Assembly: GCA_000310025.1 (NCBI GenBank)
Contig: FN648236.1
Span: forward strand, 224,847-288,846
Direction: 5' to 3'
Source of the DNA: Ectocarpus siliculosus
Lineage: Eukaryota; Sar; Phaeophyceae; Ectocarpales; Ectocarpaceae
Length of the DNA: 64,000 nt
Shown: positions 36,401 through 50,792 of the stretch, piece by piece
How the letters are laid out: every line of letters begins with the position of its first letter
How positions within the stretch are numbered: position 1 is the first letter of the stretch
Position numbers and translations under genes: made by a program
Notes under the pieces: model-generated
Told to the model about the DNA's origin: nothing
Database searches by the model: none
Seen by the model: only the letters and a program-made list of their open reading frames with translations

Positions 36401-39400
36401 TTTCGAATTGAGCATTTGACTACGGTTCCTACCAGACAGCACCCCGGTACCTTTAGCACGCCAAACCTTCGGGTACCATCGAAGCAAATTCATGTAGGTG
36501 CTTAGATCACCTGAGGAGGATTGGTGAAGCTCTTCATTTCCTGGATACTCTTCTTGTCGAGCGAGTCGAGGGCCTTGATCGACGCGTAGTACGCAGGCAT
36601 CGCCTCGTCCAGGTCCTGCAATTCGCACGGAAACACAAGCGGGGGTGCTGTAAATGCGCGTGTGAGAGCTACTCGTAAACGATCTAAAAGCAGGCCAAAC
36701 GCTGAAGAGGCTTGACGAACAAAATCCACTCCGAAATTGGGCTGTCCAACTCGAACAGCACGTGAGTTTGTGATCGTGCGAAAAGGAGTCCACTTTGTAT
36801 GCCGGGAGCGTGCGTGAGTAGCCTCCGGGAGCTGTCGTCGGTACCCTGCGCGCTTCAACTGGATCTAATGTTGTTCGTTGAACACTCTTTTCCGTGACTG
36901 GCGCCGCTGACAGTCATCCGCAGTACGTCGGAGAGAGAGTCCGATCACTCAAGACAGAAACTCGCAACGGCCCATGTCAAGCGGCGCACCTTCTGGCAGT
37001 CATCCTTGATGACCTGCACGTTGGCGGCGACCTTGTTGGCCTCCTCGACGTCCTTCTCGACGATGGCCTGCTGCTCGTCCGCCGCTAGTTGGTCGGCCGT
37101 GACCTTCTTGATTAGGATCTCCGTGTCGATGGCGGCCTGGGCCAGCTGAGGCTGCATCTCCGTAAGAGTCCCCTTTCGAACGTTTTCGCAAATACCGGGA
37201 GATGTACGAAGGTTATTTCTCTATCACGTGGGAATAAGCAACGTGGAGAGACGTAATTCATGGGTACGTGCCACGTTCAAGTTGGGGGGTGTCCATCTTT
37301 TGACGGAGGTAACGGAAACGCCCCTATCGGAGGTGTCGTCATGCTTGCTTTCTTTACGAAGCAGCCACCTTCTGCGTCGTTTCGTTCGGTTTCTTTAGTT
37401 GCAATATGCTTATCAATACCTTGGGAACGTCTTACATAGTCCCACGAAAATATGTGACATATATGAAGCTAGCCGAACGGTTCTCCCTGCATCTGATCTC
37501 AGCCATTGGTCGGAATCGGGGTATAGGCACATCCGACTGAGCACGTTCCCTCTTGATCTGTGCGATGGTAGATGTGCAACAAAGAGCTTACGAAGACACG
37601 CGGTTGAACCACGAATACTTCACGCCTGCAACGAACGTGTAATACCGTGGCATAGGGTGACACCCAACGGCGCGCGTCACAAACACAATTTTGAGCACCA
37701 TACCTGAAGCTCGTTGACCATCTGTTTTGTTTCCTCCAGCTTGTGGAGACCGTTACGGTACCGGCTCTCGTTGGTGCTCACAGACTCCCGCTGGGTCCCC
37801 AGCATTTCGAGGTACAGCTTGATAAGCTCCAGGTACGACGTGGGGGTGGTGTAGGTCTTTCGACCCAGCTCCCTTTCGAACCTGTTGCGTTGTTGCATTT
37901 GTTGCTAGGATTGGCATGGTTGGTGGTGCTGGTGGTCTTGGTTGTTCATTCGTGAACGGTAGTGATGGTTTCAACAGCATTTTGTTTTGTAATACTGTGT
38001 TCCGGGGATAGTTGTGGCGGCGTGATCGGAACGATACCCTGTTGGTTGGTACAACGATTTGACACACTAGCGGTTGAACAGGCGCACGGATGCGTGAGGA
38101 ATCTAAACGAACGGCTTCTTGATCGGTTCGTTCCTTCAACGTCTTCGAGCGTGCGTTCTTCTACATGTTTCCAGCCTTACGCGCAAGAACGCCGAGAGCA
38201 CCTGCATTTGAGCTGGATGCTTGTCTGCAATAAATATCTTGCCGTTCACCTCTAGAGTGAGACTGATAGGAGAGGCTTGTGCTAGTTCAGCTGCAACGCA
38301 AGCCTCGACCACGAGTGAGATTTACGGTTTCTCTCGCGAACCTGGCGGTTTCCCTCTCCACGGCCCGGTGAATTCCCACCGCCATAGCACCGAGAGGGGC
38401 GACGAAGGGCTCTATGCCCAGTCCTGATCGCCCCGACAGGAAGTACTCGGCCACGGACGCCAAGGCCTCTTCCGGCCAAGCCTGCGGTCGGGGGGAGTGT
38501 TTTTTCAATCGCAAATCAAGAGGATGAACGGTTTGATCTTGATCAGCGACCGGGGCAGCGAATCAGCAAATTGGTGGTACTCCATGGTGGTATGGACGCG
38601 TCAGGGTCTGGTTGGCAATCCTAGTTCAGAACGTTTGCAGGGAAGCAAGTGAGCTACATATACCTTCTAAATGCAGAATTCCTTAGGGAAAAGTATTCTA
38701 AAGTTGTCGGCCAGTCGGCCATTGCTCATCCACGGGCGTGAGATGCACGGGGGATCAAACGGATAGGGCAAATGCATGATATTCAACAACATAGAGACTC
38801 CCGTCGTCGGTTCGGTATTTTCGGAACGCCGCACGACCTTTGAAGCATTCACGTCGAACTATTGCTCGCCATGCTTGCACGAGAAAACGAAACTTCTCCA
38901 ACAACACACGGAAGCTTTTCCAGATATGTGATGTAGACAGTAACGCACTGCTTGACGTAGCCTCTTCGAGTCCAAGGTTCGCTCACGATTTGGGACCAGG
39001 GTACTTACGACTTCAAAGGTGGGCGTAAACAAATATCTTAGTCAGCGGAGAACGACCAACGTGTGGGGAACATGTATGCAATCAGGATCAATCAGTCGAA
39101 CAGAATCAATAGACAACGATAAAATGAATCACGGTACACCCTGCGTTGATTGATCCACGGACACGTCCCTTGACTCCCTCCCGCTTCCGCCAGTATCCTA
39201 TGCCGAAGAAACATCAAACAATCAAGACATCCCCGCCCAGCACAACGAACTTAGCCAGCGCGGCTCGACCGAAGGCAATCCATGCACTCGACCAGTGAAA
39301 CTAAAGGCCGTCTCACGTTGAACCAATCCACCGTGCAGCAGTTCACCAGGGCCGGGAACATCCGGCAGCGATTTCGGAATCCCGCGCCGATCGGGCTCAT

Positions 39401-42400
39401 GCACAGGCAGACATGAAGGTTCTCGCGGACCAGCTGCACATAGTGCTGCAGGATGGCATCCCTCGTCTCGAGCTTCCCCGCGGCCTTCGCCAGCGGCCGT
39501 ACAAGGCTAACGATCTTCTCCATCTCGTCGGCGGCGTAAAGGTTTGGAACCTACATAAATGTGCGCATTTGCCAAATCTGTTATGCCCTTTTCCTTCGAG
39601 TGGGGGAGGGGAGCTGGAAGCATTGACTGATACCATATGGTCTGTCCTCCTCTCTGCCTGTTTTTCTTGTGTCCCGGGTCCGTGCCCCAACACTGCCCAC
39701 ATACGTAGACTAGCTCGGACCAAGCCCGTCGTCCATGACCTGCAGAATATTACTACTTATGGCACATACTTTCAAGAACGAAGATATAGGGCTTCGTTAT
39801 GCCGAGGAAAAAGGCAAGTACCTCTTACCTCGCCCGAGCCGAGCACGTTGTTCAAGTCCTCAAGGAAGGACTCCTCCACGATCTGGCTGTCGCTGAAAAG
39901 GAACACGGTGGGAACATTCTCCGCCCCAGCCGTCATCAGAACCGCCTTTAGGTCGTCGTGGAATTCCGAGCTGCCGTATCCCCGGGTGATCTCAATGCTG
40001 ACGCACTTGTACCCCGCGATGAACGCGGAGAGGCGCGTTAGGGACTGCCTACCGGACCCGCCGACCCCGACGAGAAGGGCATTGCCTCTCGGTTGCCGGA
40101 GGACGCGGCAGATACGGCTGAAACGTTCGTACACGGGTGCGGGGGGGTGCATTGGGGAGAGACACATGATGGGTACAGTATCCCATGGGAAAAATAAGTC
40201 TATACGAAATGACAGGGCGTGTGGCCAGTCACCCCCTGCGATACGAGAGGACGTGGGAATGTCCTCTTTCGGACACCAGGTGGCGCAGCACGTCCGTCGG
40301 ATGATGGTATGAAAGGGGCAAAGATTTTCATTCCTCTTTCAATGTAATGTACGTAGATTTGTTCACTGATTCAAGCATCGTATGGGTTTGGCGATGGTTG
40401 TGTACCAAATAAACACCGTGCTACAGAGGTGGGCGGCATGAATACCATATGCCTGTCCCGACAAAGGGAACCTAAACCGAAGCAGCAGCTAGATCAACGA
40501 TGCTCAGTTTCGATAAACGGGGCCATCGACGTTAGTGCAGTGTACGCTCGACCGTTGACCACGCTGAGAGGCTTCCCGCAAGGTACGGGTCCTCACACTG
40601 AAGCCAATTCCAGATCGTGTACACTCGCACGTGCAAAAAGCTGACGGTTCCATTCGCATACACTTAACCGCCAGGAATGGTGTAGTCGAACTCTCCATAA
40701 TCTTAGTTTCAAGCCTCCTCGTGTTGAGCATTACGTTCTAAAAGTGTTACCTGACGTGTGCCACAGCATCGGCGAAGAAGACGAGGTGCATCTGACTGGG
40801 GAACTCAACGTTGTACTCCTCGAGGTACTCCAGAAGGGCCTCTGCCAGAAGCGCACGGTCTTCCACTGGTCGATACGCCTAAGTCAACGCATTGCGTTCG
40901 TTCATTCATCATTGTCGAGTCATTGATTTGTCGTTCGTTTGGCGTTGAGAAGTAAACGTTGCTCAAATGCGGTTGGTTTCTGTTGATTGAGATGGGAATT
41001 TGGGCGATAGGGTTTGACTGATCGTTACTCTTTTGTCCACCTGCCACTGGAACATCCGTTCTTCACGCTAGTTCGTTGTTCATAGGAACATAATTCCCAC
41101 GTTAGTTTGCTGTTGATAGGAAGAACGAGAAAGTGAATTTGAGAGGCCGGAGACCAAGGGAGTTTTATACACCTGGAGACACTGCGTTTCCTCAATCGTT
41201 TTGTCTGCTGAACACACCCCGTTCCATGTGTTTCAACGAACACAAGCAGAAATGGTTTCATTCGACCGATGCACGCCCGCCATTTAGGTCATTCTACCAT
41301 GTCAGTAATGCCCTATGCTTCAACAGGCCAGGTATTAACATACTAGCGCGCGAATCGCGTCAACCAAGGCCCAGTAGCAACGCCAACAGCAACGGATGCC
41401 TTCGAGGTTCCACTTGTTTAGCCTGTTGCGTACGTTTCCTCGATCAGAGAAGAAATCACTCGAGAAAACCGAAACTAGGAAACCAATCTACACGGCACGA
41501 CAAGGCATTTGCTTCGTATCCGCATCAATGTTGACTATTATAGGTGCCTGACCTTGTCCTCGCGGTTGAGGTAGTCCCCGAAAAGAAGCTCAGCGAACAT
41601 GTCTGTGTTCCAGTCTACGTCCAAGAATTCCAGTAGGACGCTCTGAACGGACAGCAAAAAACATCCATGAACCACAGGCAGACCAAGATGTAAGGCGGAG
41701 AAGCCCCTCGGACGAATCACTCGGAAACTAAAGGAGACAGAACACAATGGAGCTGAAAGATACGGGACATGAACTCGCGAGCAACACAGCGCTGAAGAAG
41801 GATTTCAGAACAAAGGAAGCAGTCGCTAGCATTCGGCATGTTTCCGTCGAAGTACCAAAGCGCGAAGAAGAGAGCGACCCACAGGGAGTGGGTTCTAATA
41901 TTAATCCCTAACAGTTGCTTCATTCAAACCACCCTACAGTAAATGTGCGAAGTGTTGGGAAGGACATCACGAAAAAATTGCCAGAAAGAAGGGCCCACCC
42001 AAGCGAACTCTCTAGACGTCAACACATGACTCGCAGGAAATGAGGAACGACCACGTGTCATACCCTAAATGGCCAAGAAATGACTCGAGCAGTGAGCGTT
42101 GACAATACTATGCATACCTCGATGTGAGTATCGGATTTTCACTTTCAGGGTGTAGATCTCTACCAACACCTTCATACGATTTCCTTTACAGAACAAACGT
42201 ACGCATGAGTCTTTGGAGAGTAGGTCTGAACCACCATCCCTTGCTATTGTTCAGAATTAATATACGAAAGCATGTTGGCTCATCCGTCGGTGTTCATACC
42301 ATTAATGACACCTCAGCCGCCGAGATAGGTACCTGAAGGGCGCCGTTGAACCACGTCCGATCTTCAGCGGAAATTAGCCTATCCCTGAAGACGCGACTCT

Positions 42401-43395
42401 CTTCGTGGCACCACAGCCGCAGGAACTTGTCCTTTGTGTCGGCGTGTTCCGCCTTCACCATTAGCAAGCCTTGGAAAACCTTCGACGAACGCAAGAACGA
42501 AAGGACCCAGGAAACGAGTGGCGCGTTGAACACAAACGGATTGTATTTTGAGCTCCTGGTGAAGAAATGGCACAGAACATGGAACATTTCGCACGTCGGA
42601 AATGATTGGCTTTGGTAGTGTGAATAAGTATGGCGTGAGCTCTCAAAACAAATGATTGCATGCCGCTTGCCACCCAACAAATCCAAAACGTAGCGTTGGT
42701 TCAACAACACTCGAAGGTCGAGAAACAAAATCTAAATGTCAGCATAGGATTCCGGATCCGATCAAATCGACTCCGACGTATTCTCGCATTTGCATGCGAA
42801 AGTCGATTTCTCCTATACCTTCGAAAGGTCTCGAAGGTTGAACGTGTAGTGGCTCTTCGCCGGGGTCGGAAGCAGCTCGCTCGCGATGCGCTCGTAAATC
42901 TTCACCGATGCCGCCACCAGGGGCTCCGTAAGATCCTTCAGGGGGGGCACAATCGCCTGGAGGAAGCCCCCCAGAACAGCCTGGAAAATCCGGTTGAGGG
43001 AACCCGAGGACAGAGCCGTCAACCAGACCATGGAAAAGTGCCGAAGCAGCCGCGGGGAGACTTGGTTCCGTCCGCCGCCCGGGGGGGCGCACGCCGCCAG
43101 GAAAACAACGTCCTTGATGCCTTTGAAGAACAGTTTTTGGGTGTCGTAGAAACCACCGGAGTCTATCGCCTGCCGAAGGAGCTCGTTGGGGGGCTGAGCC
43201 CCGTAGACCTGTAGCATGCGACCAAGTCGACAGAAAAGCACTCGGCTTCAGTTTCAGCACAATGCTGTGCTGTGGAGGTAAATTGTATACGATGTTCTAA
43301 GCGACGCACCGGCGGTGTTGGTACACACCAGGTGCAGAGCAATGAACCGGATGGTCAGCTATATATTGCCAACAAACATCATCATCATCAGCGGC

Positions 43396-43429
<34 letters not shown>

Positions 43430-46400
43430 ATAACAACAAACCTCAAGCGCGGGCATGTTGAGGTCGTCGATGAAGAAGAGCATTTTCTTGCCGGATGGGG
43501 GGCCGAACAGAGTCTTGCGCTTCTTCTCGAGCTTGGTTTCGAACATGTCTTTGAGATTGGTTGGTTTGGTCTGAGCCGAGTATTTCATGGTGTATGCTAC
43601 AAAGTCATCCGTGTTGGAGGCCTTCTCCAGATACTTCTCCATAACGACGCTCTTCCCGACCCCGGTGTCTCCCATGTAGAGCACGTTGTGCCCCCCGCGG
43701 GTGAGTCGAGCGAGAAGGTAGTCATACCTGGCGATGAGGGAAATATGAAATATATTTTGTGAGCCGTTGTTCTTGGCGGGAAGCAAGGAAAAAAGCGAGA
43801 AAAATAACAGAATCGAAGATCATGATTTCTAGGTTGTTGGAAACCCAATTATGGCTCGGTGTTCCTTGACATGCCCTTTTCAGAACACGCAGTCCGACAT
43901 TCATCGGCCTTGGCTTACACGGCCGTGTCAAACAAACCTTCCGTGCACTGAAACTTGTAGATCCCGGGTCACCGGACGAAGGAAGCCCAGGTGCGGCAGT
44001 GACGGCGCACCAAACAAGAGCAACAATTTTCCGCCCTTCATTTTTCATTGTACTGTCCTGGTGTAGCGGTGGTTGAGTACACAATGACCACACCGGGGTA
44101 CTGTAGCAGAACCGACCCGGAGGCAGAATATAGCGAAAAACCTGTTCCCGTTTTATTCTCTATAGATTTAGTCATCAGATCATATCAATATACCTCGTGG
44201 TGTCGGCGGTGGGGACCATGATGTTGAAGTACGGCTCGTCCTTGTCGAAGACAAACTGCTCGATGAGCGTGGTCCATGGGACGAACTCGGCCGTTTTGAG
44301 ATCCACCGCCATGCCGTACACGTCTCTGAGGAAGGGACTCCCGCTGCCCACCAGCGACCGGAAGTTGTCACCGACCCACGCCTCGAGCTTGGGTCTGTCG
44401 AAATATGACATGGGTTTGGGTGTCACGCATGGGGAGAGCAACGGGTAGATAGCTGAACAGGAGTGCACAAACACATATCACATGAAGCATGATTCGACAA
44501 ACAAAGATGTGAAGCATGAAAGCTAATCATTTGGTGCGACTGTTTTTGGTACTCCCTTTCGACGTCTTGAAGGAAAGGCTGCTGCCAACGTCTGCACCTG
44601 GTGGTGTCGTCTACGTTAGCGCCCACGCTCCACACGAACGCCCACGCGAACACCAGCCTCAGCAGCGTGCCAATGTTGGGGTGGGTAGCGTCGAACCCTT
44701 GGGCAGGGTCCAGCATGCATCCGAGAAGGTTCAGCAGGGACTGCGCGAGGTTGTGAGGGTTCGACGGTACCGTTTCCTTGCACTCTTCACCAACGAAAGT
44801 GATGCCGGCCTCCAGGTGCCTATGTTACGCGATGACGGAATTGCGCAAGAGAACCGGGTAGTGAAGGGATAGTATCGTTGTCTTCAGGGAGGGGCGGGAG
44901 CGCGCTCCACGTTGGGATGCGTTTTGTTTGTGTCACCCTGTAATTTTCGTTACATCCCTACACAGTTAAGACCGAGGAGATCAGACGTTGCTTGAAGAGG
45001 AGCAAGAGGATACCCTCGGTCAAACTCTGGGCAATATTTGGCAAGACATTCCGTGGAACGACTGTGACACACTTAACTAGTTGAAATTGAACACACAGCA
45101 GAGACTTCGTACCTGTCTCTTCCTGATTGCTAGCCTCCCCAGTGGAGGGGCATGACTAAATTGTTTCAAACGGAAACCTCCGAAGGCGGGTTCATAAGCA
45201 GTGCAAGATTTTGCCAAGAGTCAAAAGAACGGCATATCTGCTCTTCAATGTCGGTTGAAATGAAAACTTCTACAGGCCCAGAGAACGGTCGTTCTGCTGT
45301 CAACAACTGTGACAAACAGATCTCGTATATCCGTTGTTGCAGACCCGGAATAGCACGACATGTTGTGGCGGGAATAGCTGGCTGTCTCACCTCTCTATCA
45401 ATTCGACGAGCTCCCACGACACAGTATCCGACAAGAGCGCGGGCAAGTCGCGAATGGCCCAGCTCCTGACTAGGCTCCGGATTCCAACGTGGATCTGCTC
45501 CATGTAGACCATTCCACAGCGACTGACGGTTGCGGGGGAGGCAACCCTCAAATCTTGGACCTGGTCGTGCCACGGTATTATGATGGGCGTGTGGTGTGTA
45601 CTTGTTGAGGGATAGGCAAGAACTGAGGTCGTTGGTAACACAATTGTTAGGGGGAGTTTCTCTGCCTTTGTCACCTTTTTAGGCTAGCTCCAATGTTTGA
45701 ATCATCGTCCATCGTATCAGCTAGGAGGTGGTACTTTTGAGGGAAGTGGGCCCCTGTGGTCGCTCTTTCCCTGCTGCGATCCCCTCTGACGATCTACCTC
45801 TTCGAAAGAACCTCACACCCCACGCACACACTTTCTATCCATCGGGGCGCGGTCAACTCGCCTCGAACATCATATGCAGCGTGGTGGGGAGCTTGATGCG
45901 CTCGGAGTTGGCCAGGCACAGCGTCTTGTTATCGTCCAGGACGGTATTCATGTTCTCGATCCAGACCGCGTCCACCGGCCCATCGAAGATGATCCATTTA
46001 CGGTTGTCTGATCCCTCCGTACCGGCCTGCACGCACTGCCGAACCATCTTTGGGACGAGCCCGTCAGTCCACTCGCTCGTCATCAGGTTGAACTCGCCGT
46101 ACAGCTCACCTGGCACGGGAACGTTGAGCAAACTCACCGTCGTTTAAGGAAGCTGCATGGAGATTTTTAGCGCTCGTGGATATCTGTATTGTGGTGGCTG
46201 GCCGGCCGCGGCGGGCGGGGGTTGATTTGATGATTGGGAGAATGTCTACGGCTCAGACCGCGCAAGCCGCGCTTCGCACGGGCATCGACGATCTCCGTCT
46301 GTATCAAGCTTTCGTACAGGAACAGAGAGCGAACGGGGGTGTTGTCAATGTTCGCTTCCGAGTCATCGTCCTCCGCGTTTCAATTGGAGTGGATGGACCT

Positions 46401-49400
46401 GCTTGCGCTGAAAATAATAAGTTATGGAATAGCAAAGACAGAATTGCCAGTGGTAGTCCTCATGGCTGCCTGCAGAAGGACCGCTACTGGTGAACAAGGG
46501 AGGCTTGGTCAAAACTAAACTCGTCCTGTTCTCACACCTGCCGTAATAGACTTGGGGTTGAGGTGCAGCCGGTCGACCTGCTTGTAGAAGCCGTCCCGGT
46601 CCTCCACCCCGTCGGAGTGCAGCCGGCTGAGCGCGTTGGCGAGCACGGTGACGTTGGCCGACTTCCCCGACCCGGCTTCCCCCACGACCATCATGCCGTG
46701 CCGCACGAGCTGAGTCTCGTGCACCTGGATGATCTTGGAGATGAAGCTGGGGACCTTCTGCAGCTGCTCGTCGTCGAGGACCGCTTCGATGGCCTCCTGG
46801 AGGACCCCGTAGTCCACGTACGGTACCACCACGCCGGGAAAGAGGTCACACACGATCCCATGAAAGAGGGGCAGGTCGTGCTCCAGGAACTTGGGCACGT
46901 TGGAATCGCGCATGGCGCGGATAAGGAGGAGATCCTCGTTGGACCCGGGTTCCTTGCGTTTGAGCTGCCCGGCCGCGACGAGCACCGACTTGACCGCTCG
47001 CATCCCGAAGTCGTAGTGGTCCTGGGCGTGAGTTGTGCCCACGGAAAGAACATGTGTTGCATGAATGTCTTGTTCCTCGTAGGCCGGGGTTGTCAATTTC
47101 AATCGAAACGACGAGCAGTTTGCCAAGAGTGCCCAGCCCAGTTCACGGGTTGTCTCTGCTTGCTTCGTTTCAATTGAGCTATTATATTAGCAACGAGAGT
47201 CACAGCCTTTGGGTGAGGGAAAAGGATTCCCAGATGGGTCCTGTGGTCTCTATGCCTTCGTCTCTTGAGCCCGCGTGTTCGGAAACTAGCCAAGTACCGT
47301 TAGGTCATCGTACAACCCCTCCCCGCCCCCATCTACGTAGCTCTATACTTGATGCTCCACCCCCGACAGCGCCGCACCTGCTTGGATAGCTGCTCGGAGG
47401 ACAAGGAGTACAACTGAGCCATCTTGTTCGACAAGGGCAGAGCGTTCGTGAACCCCTCGCTGAAAAGGACGATCTCGGCAATAAGGCGGTAGTCCGGCAC
47501 CATCATTGCCACAGGCCGGAACAGAGCCTTGAGGTTGTCCGGAAGCTCGGTACGGCCGGCGTACCCCGGGTTCATGGTAATGAACACCCCAAAACCTGAG
47601 CCATGTCGCGCGGTGTGAACAGTTGGATATATCATGTTCGTTGACTGTTTTTTACCATGACGTTGGTTGCTCTTCAGAATTTCTCATTCGGGTTAGGGCG
47701 GGGAGTTCCGTGAACTACCGCTGAATCGCGAACAACAACGTGTGAAGGCCTTCAAAAGTAAGCAACCCAAACAAACTGTCCCTTGGCATTGAACAGACCC
47801 TCAATCCGGACAAGAAACGATGGTGACTCGAACACTACAGCAGATACACCGGCCGCCTTGCAGGCCCGGGAGCCGTTGTTTTCTTCAACACGGACATAGA
47901 TCATCAATGATAATCCGTAGCAGACAATGGATGCTATCGCTCAGTGAAAAACTCGCCTTTGTTGAGCGGGATCATGTTCCCGTCGAACTCAAATGTCTTG
48001 ACGTCCTGCACGATCGCCTGCTGGATGGAGAGGACCTGCTGGGCGATGACGCTAAGCACCTCGATGTCGATGCGGTTGAACTCGTCGAAGCACGCCCAGG
48101 CCCCCTGCTGCGCGAGACCCGAGAAGAAGCGGCCCATAATCTTGTAGTCCAGCCCGTCGGAACAGTTGAAGACGACGCAGTACACGGCCAGGGCCTTGGC
48201 AAGGTCCTTGGTCGTCTCCGTCTTTCCGGTTCCGGCGGGGCCGGCGGGGGCGCCTCCCAGTCTCATGTGCAGCGCCCCCGTTAGGGTCATGTAGCAGATG
48301 TCGGTGAGAGGGGTGATGACGAGGCGGGGACCATTCCCGAGGTACTCGTAACCGTAGAGGAAGCGGGTGTTGGTCTGCCGGGCGACGACGTCGTCCGCGG
48401 CTTCCTCCCAGTAGTACCGCAGCTGCTTCGTCCACTCGAAGTCCGACACGGAGCACACCTGAAGTCGTGTCGCGGGACAGAGAAGTGGGGGGAGGGATAT
48501 CCTTCCACTGGTCTGTTACTGTTTCCCAATTTGTTTTGCTCTTCTTGTTGTCTTCTCGTTCCGAGGCGCTGGTTCAGACGCGGGTCGTCCTTCTCACTGG
48601 AATTTTGTCTCCGCCACCATGTTTGCGACAATTTACGACGAAGAAGGTTGCGGCCGTCCAAGTGATGTTTACGAATTGTCAGTGTTGTTTCCGCGCCGTC
48701 CGGGTGTCTCTTTGAGGTGCAACGTATAGACAAACCAACCCCATCCAACCGTCCTGCCTTCTGTCACTACTGCACCCTCTCCTCTCCGCTATTTTTTCAT
48801 TCCCGCGGTGCCACTCACCTTTGTCTTCACCATGAACCTTACCACGTCGCGGGCGTGTACGTCTATCGTGATCAGCGCTCCCATCAGCGTCCGCTGTTGC
48901 CTGTTTCGTGACAAAAGACGCGAGGTAAGGGCCAACAGCATAGACCATTTGGTGAGCAACACCTGACACCCCAGAAAGAACGTGTTGCGCTGTGTAAAGG
49001 AAGGACGACACAATTGCTGATGTCCCCATACTCTTTTTTATCTCGAAAGCGTTGCGTCGCGAATCCTTTTCCTACAACCCCCAACTGAAAGTTTTGAGAG
49101 TAAATGAAACCTCTCAATAACTCTCCCATGTCAAGAACGTAGAGGCGCAAAAAATGGAATTGATACCCTATTTGCCCTTGTGGTCGGAAAATGCTTGACA
49201 CAAGTCGGGGGTTTCCGAACGGATGACGACACGTTTGTCTCACTTGTCCAGATCTCCCCTCACGAGGTCGATCATAGCCTCGATCTGCTCCAAGCTGTAG
49301 TCTAGGAAGGTTTGCACCGCGGCCTCCGGCGGACCTTCGACGGCGACGTCATCGCCCTCGGGCATCTTTTCGAGGAGCAAAGATTTGGCGTTTTCGGTCC

Positions 49401-50757
49401 CGACAACGGTTTCGTCCGGCAAGGCGTTTTCGCCGGCCTGCTGCACCCTCAGGATGGAGGACCCGAGGTTTCCGGTCCACATAACCTCGTCGACGACGAT
49501 GACCACCTGCGGCGTCGGGATGTGCATAGGGGAGGCTCGGGGTTCGTTTCAAGCTCGCGAATCAAGCCAGCACAACAGTCTTTGTTGGGCTGAAGCCCAT
49601 CGCAGGCTAACCCGTAAGAACAACAATTTGCATGGTGAATTCACCCGATGTGCACAGAGTTTCCGGGTTCAGTTCCTCGTGTGAGTCGCAGCGGGAATCA
49701 CTTTGCAAGCGTATGGAGTTCCCTCGTTCTGGCTCGGTTCATAATCCAAGGAGAGGCACGGCTTTGCATGTGGGTCCTTAGAAGCAACCAACCTGAGCTG
49801 GATAGTCCCACAGCCACTTGTCCCTGCGGATAGAGGCTTCCCTGCCCTTGGGGTACTCGTTGACCGCTCTCTTGGCGTTGTCGTACAGCGCGTCTCGCAT
49901 AGCCTTCTCCACCTGGACGAGCCAAGACTCGACTGGCCCCTCGGCGGTCACCTCTCCTCGGGTAAACGCCACGTACTCCCCACCGGGGTCCTTCAAAGGT
50001 GGGCACAAGATGCCAGTGTTATTTCAAGTGCAGAGAGATTAGGTGTCGGAAACGAAGGGTTCGGGGGGGAGATAGGGAGCGACAGTGCGCAGGAGATCAG
50101 AATATCTGGGTAATGTTTGTTGTATTCAGAACATGGACGAGGACGAAACGACACAAAAGAAGACTGCCGCACGCAACGAAGTGAAAGACAGCCACTGGCA
50201 AGAAGAATTGGCACACGACCGAAAAAACGGCATGAAACGGAACTTAGTCGAGAATTGGTGTACGCCTTCACGAGCAAACGAGGTTTACATTTTCCGATGC
50301 ACGTGCGGTGGGAACACACCATGGTCAAGTGGAACCCAAACCCTAGACGTCAACCCCGCTCGCTCTTGAAAGCAACCACACCCAAAACCGGCCCCTTACC
50401 ATGAAGCCGAAGATGTCATGTTCTGCAGGGCCGTCGCCGAAGCGAATGCTCTTGATGGCGTCGAAGCACTTTGACATGTGTGGCTGCACCGCGCGGGGGT
50501 CCCTCGTCTGCGAGAGGATCTCCAGCAGCTCGTCGTTCGACAAGAAGAAAAACCTGCATGATACAGGGCCGTGACGATACATTGTTGCTTGCTTCAGGTG
50601 CTTGTCTTCCCAAGGCTGTTCACAAGTCTTAAACTTGTGTTTTTTGCGTTTGATTTAACGCGTTCGGTTTCCATGTTTCCTTTAGGCGCGAGTGCGGAGC
50701 TTGCTGTCTGGATCGAATTCTAGTCGACTGCTCAAAGAATGGTGGATGACGACGACG

Positions 50758-50792
<35 letters not shown>

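Noticed and set aside
39413-40312. A 299-codon open frame on the plus strand
   Set aside because: It runs across dynein exons 39550-39317 and 40117-39829 in antisense and resembles no family.
46563-47177. A 204-codon open frame on the plus strand
   Set aside because: It is the mirror of the AAA2 exon of dynein (47021-46538), whose GC-rich codons leave the opposite strand open.
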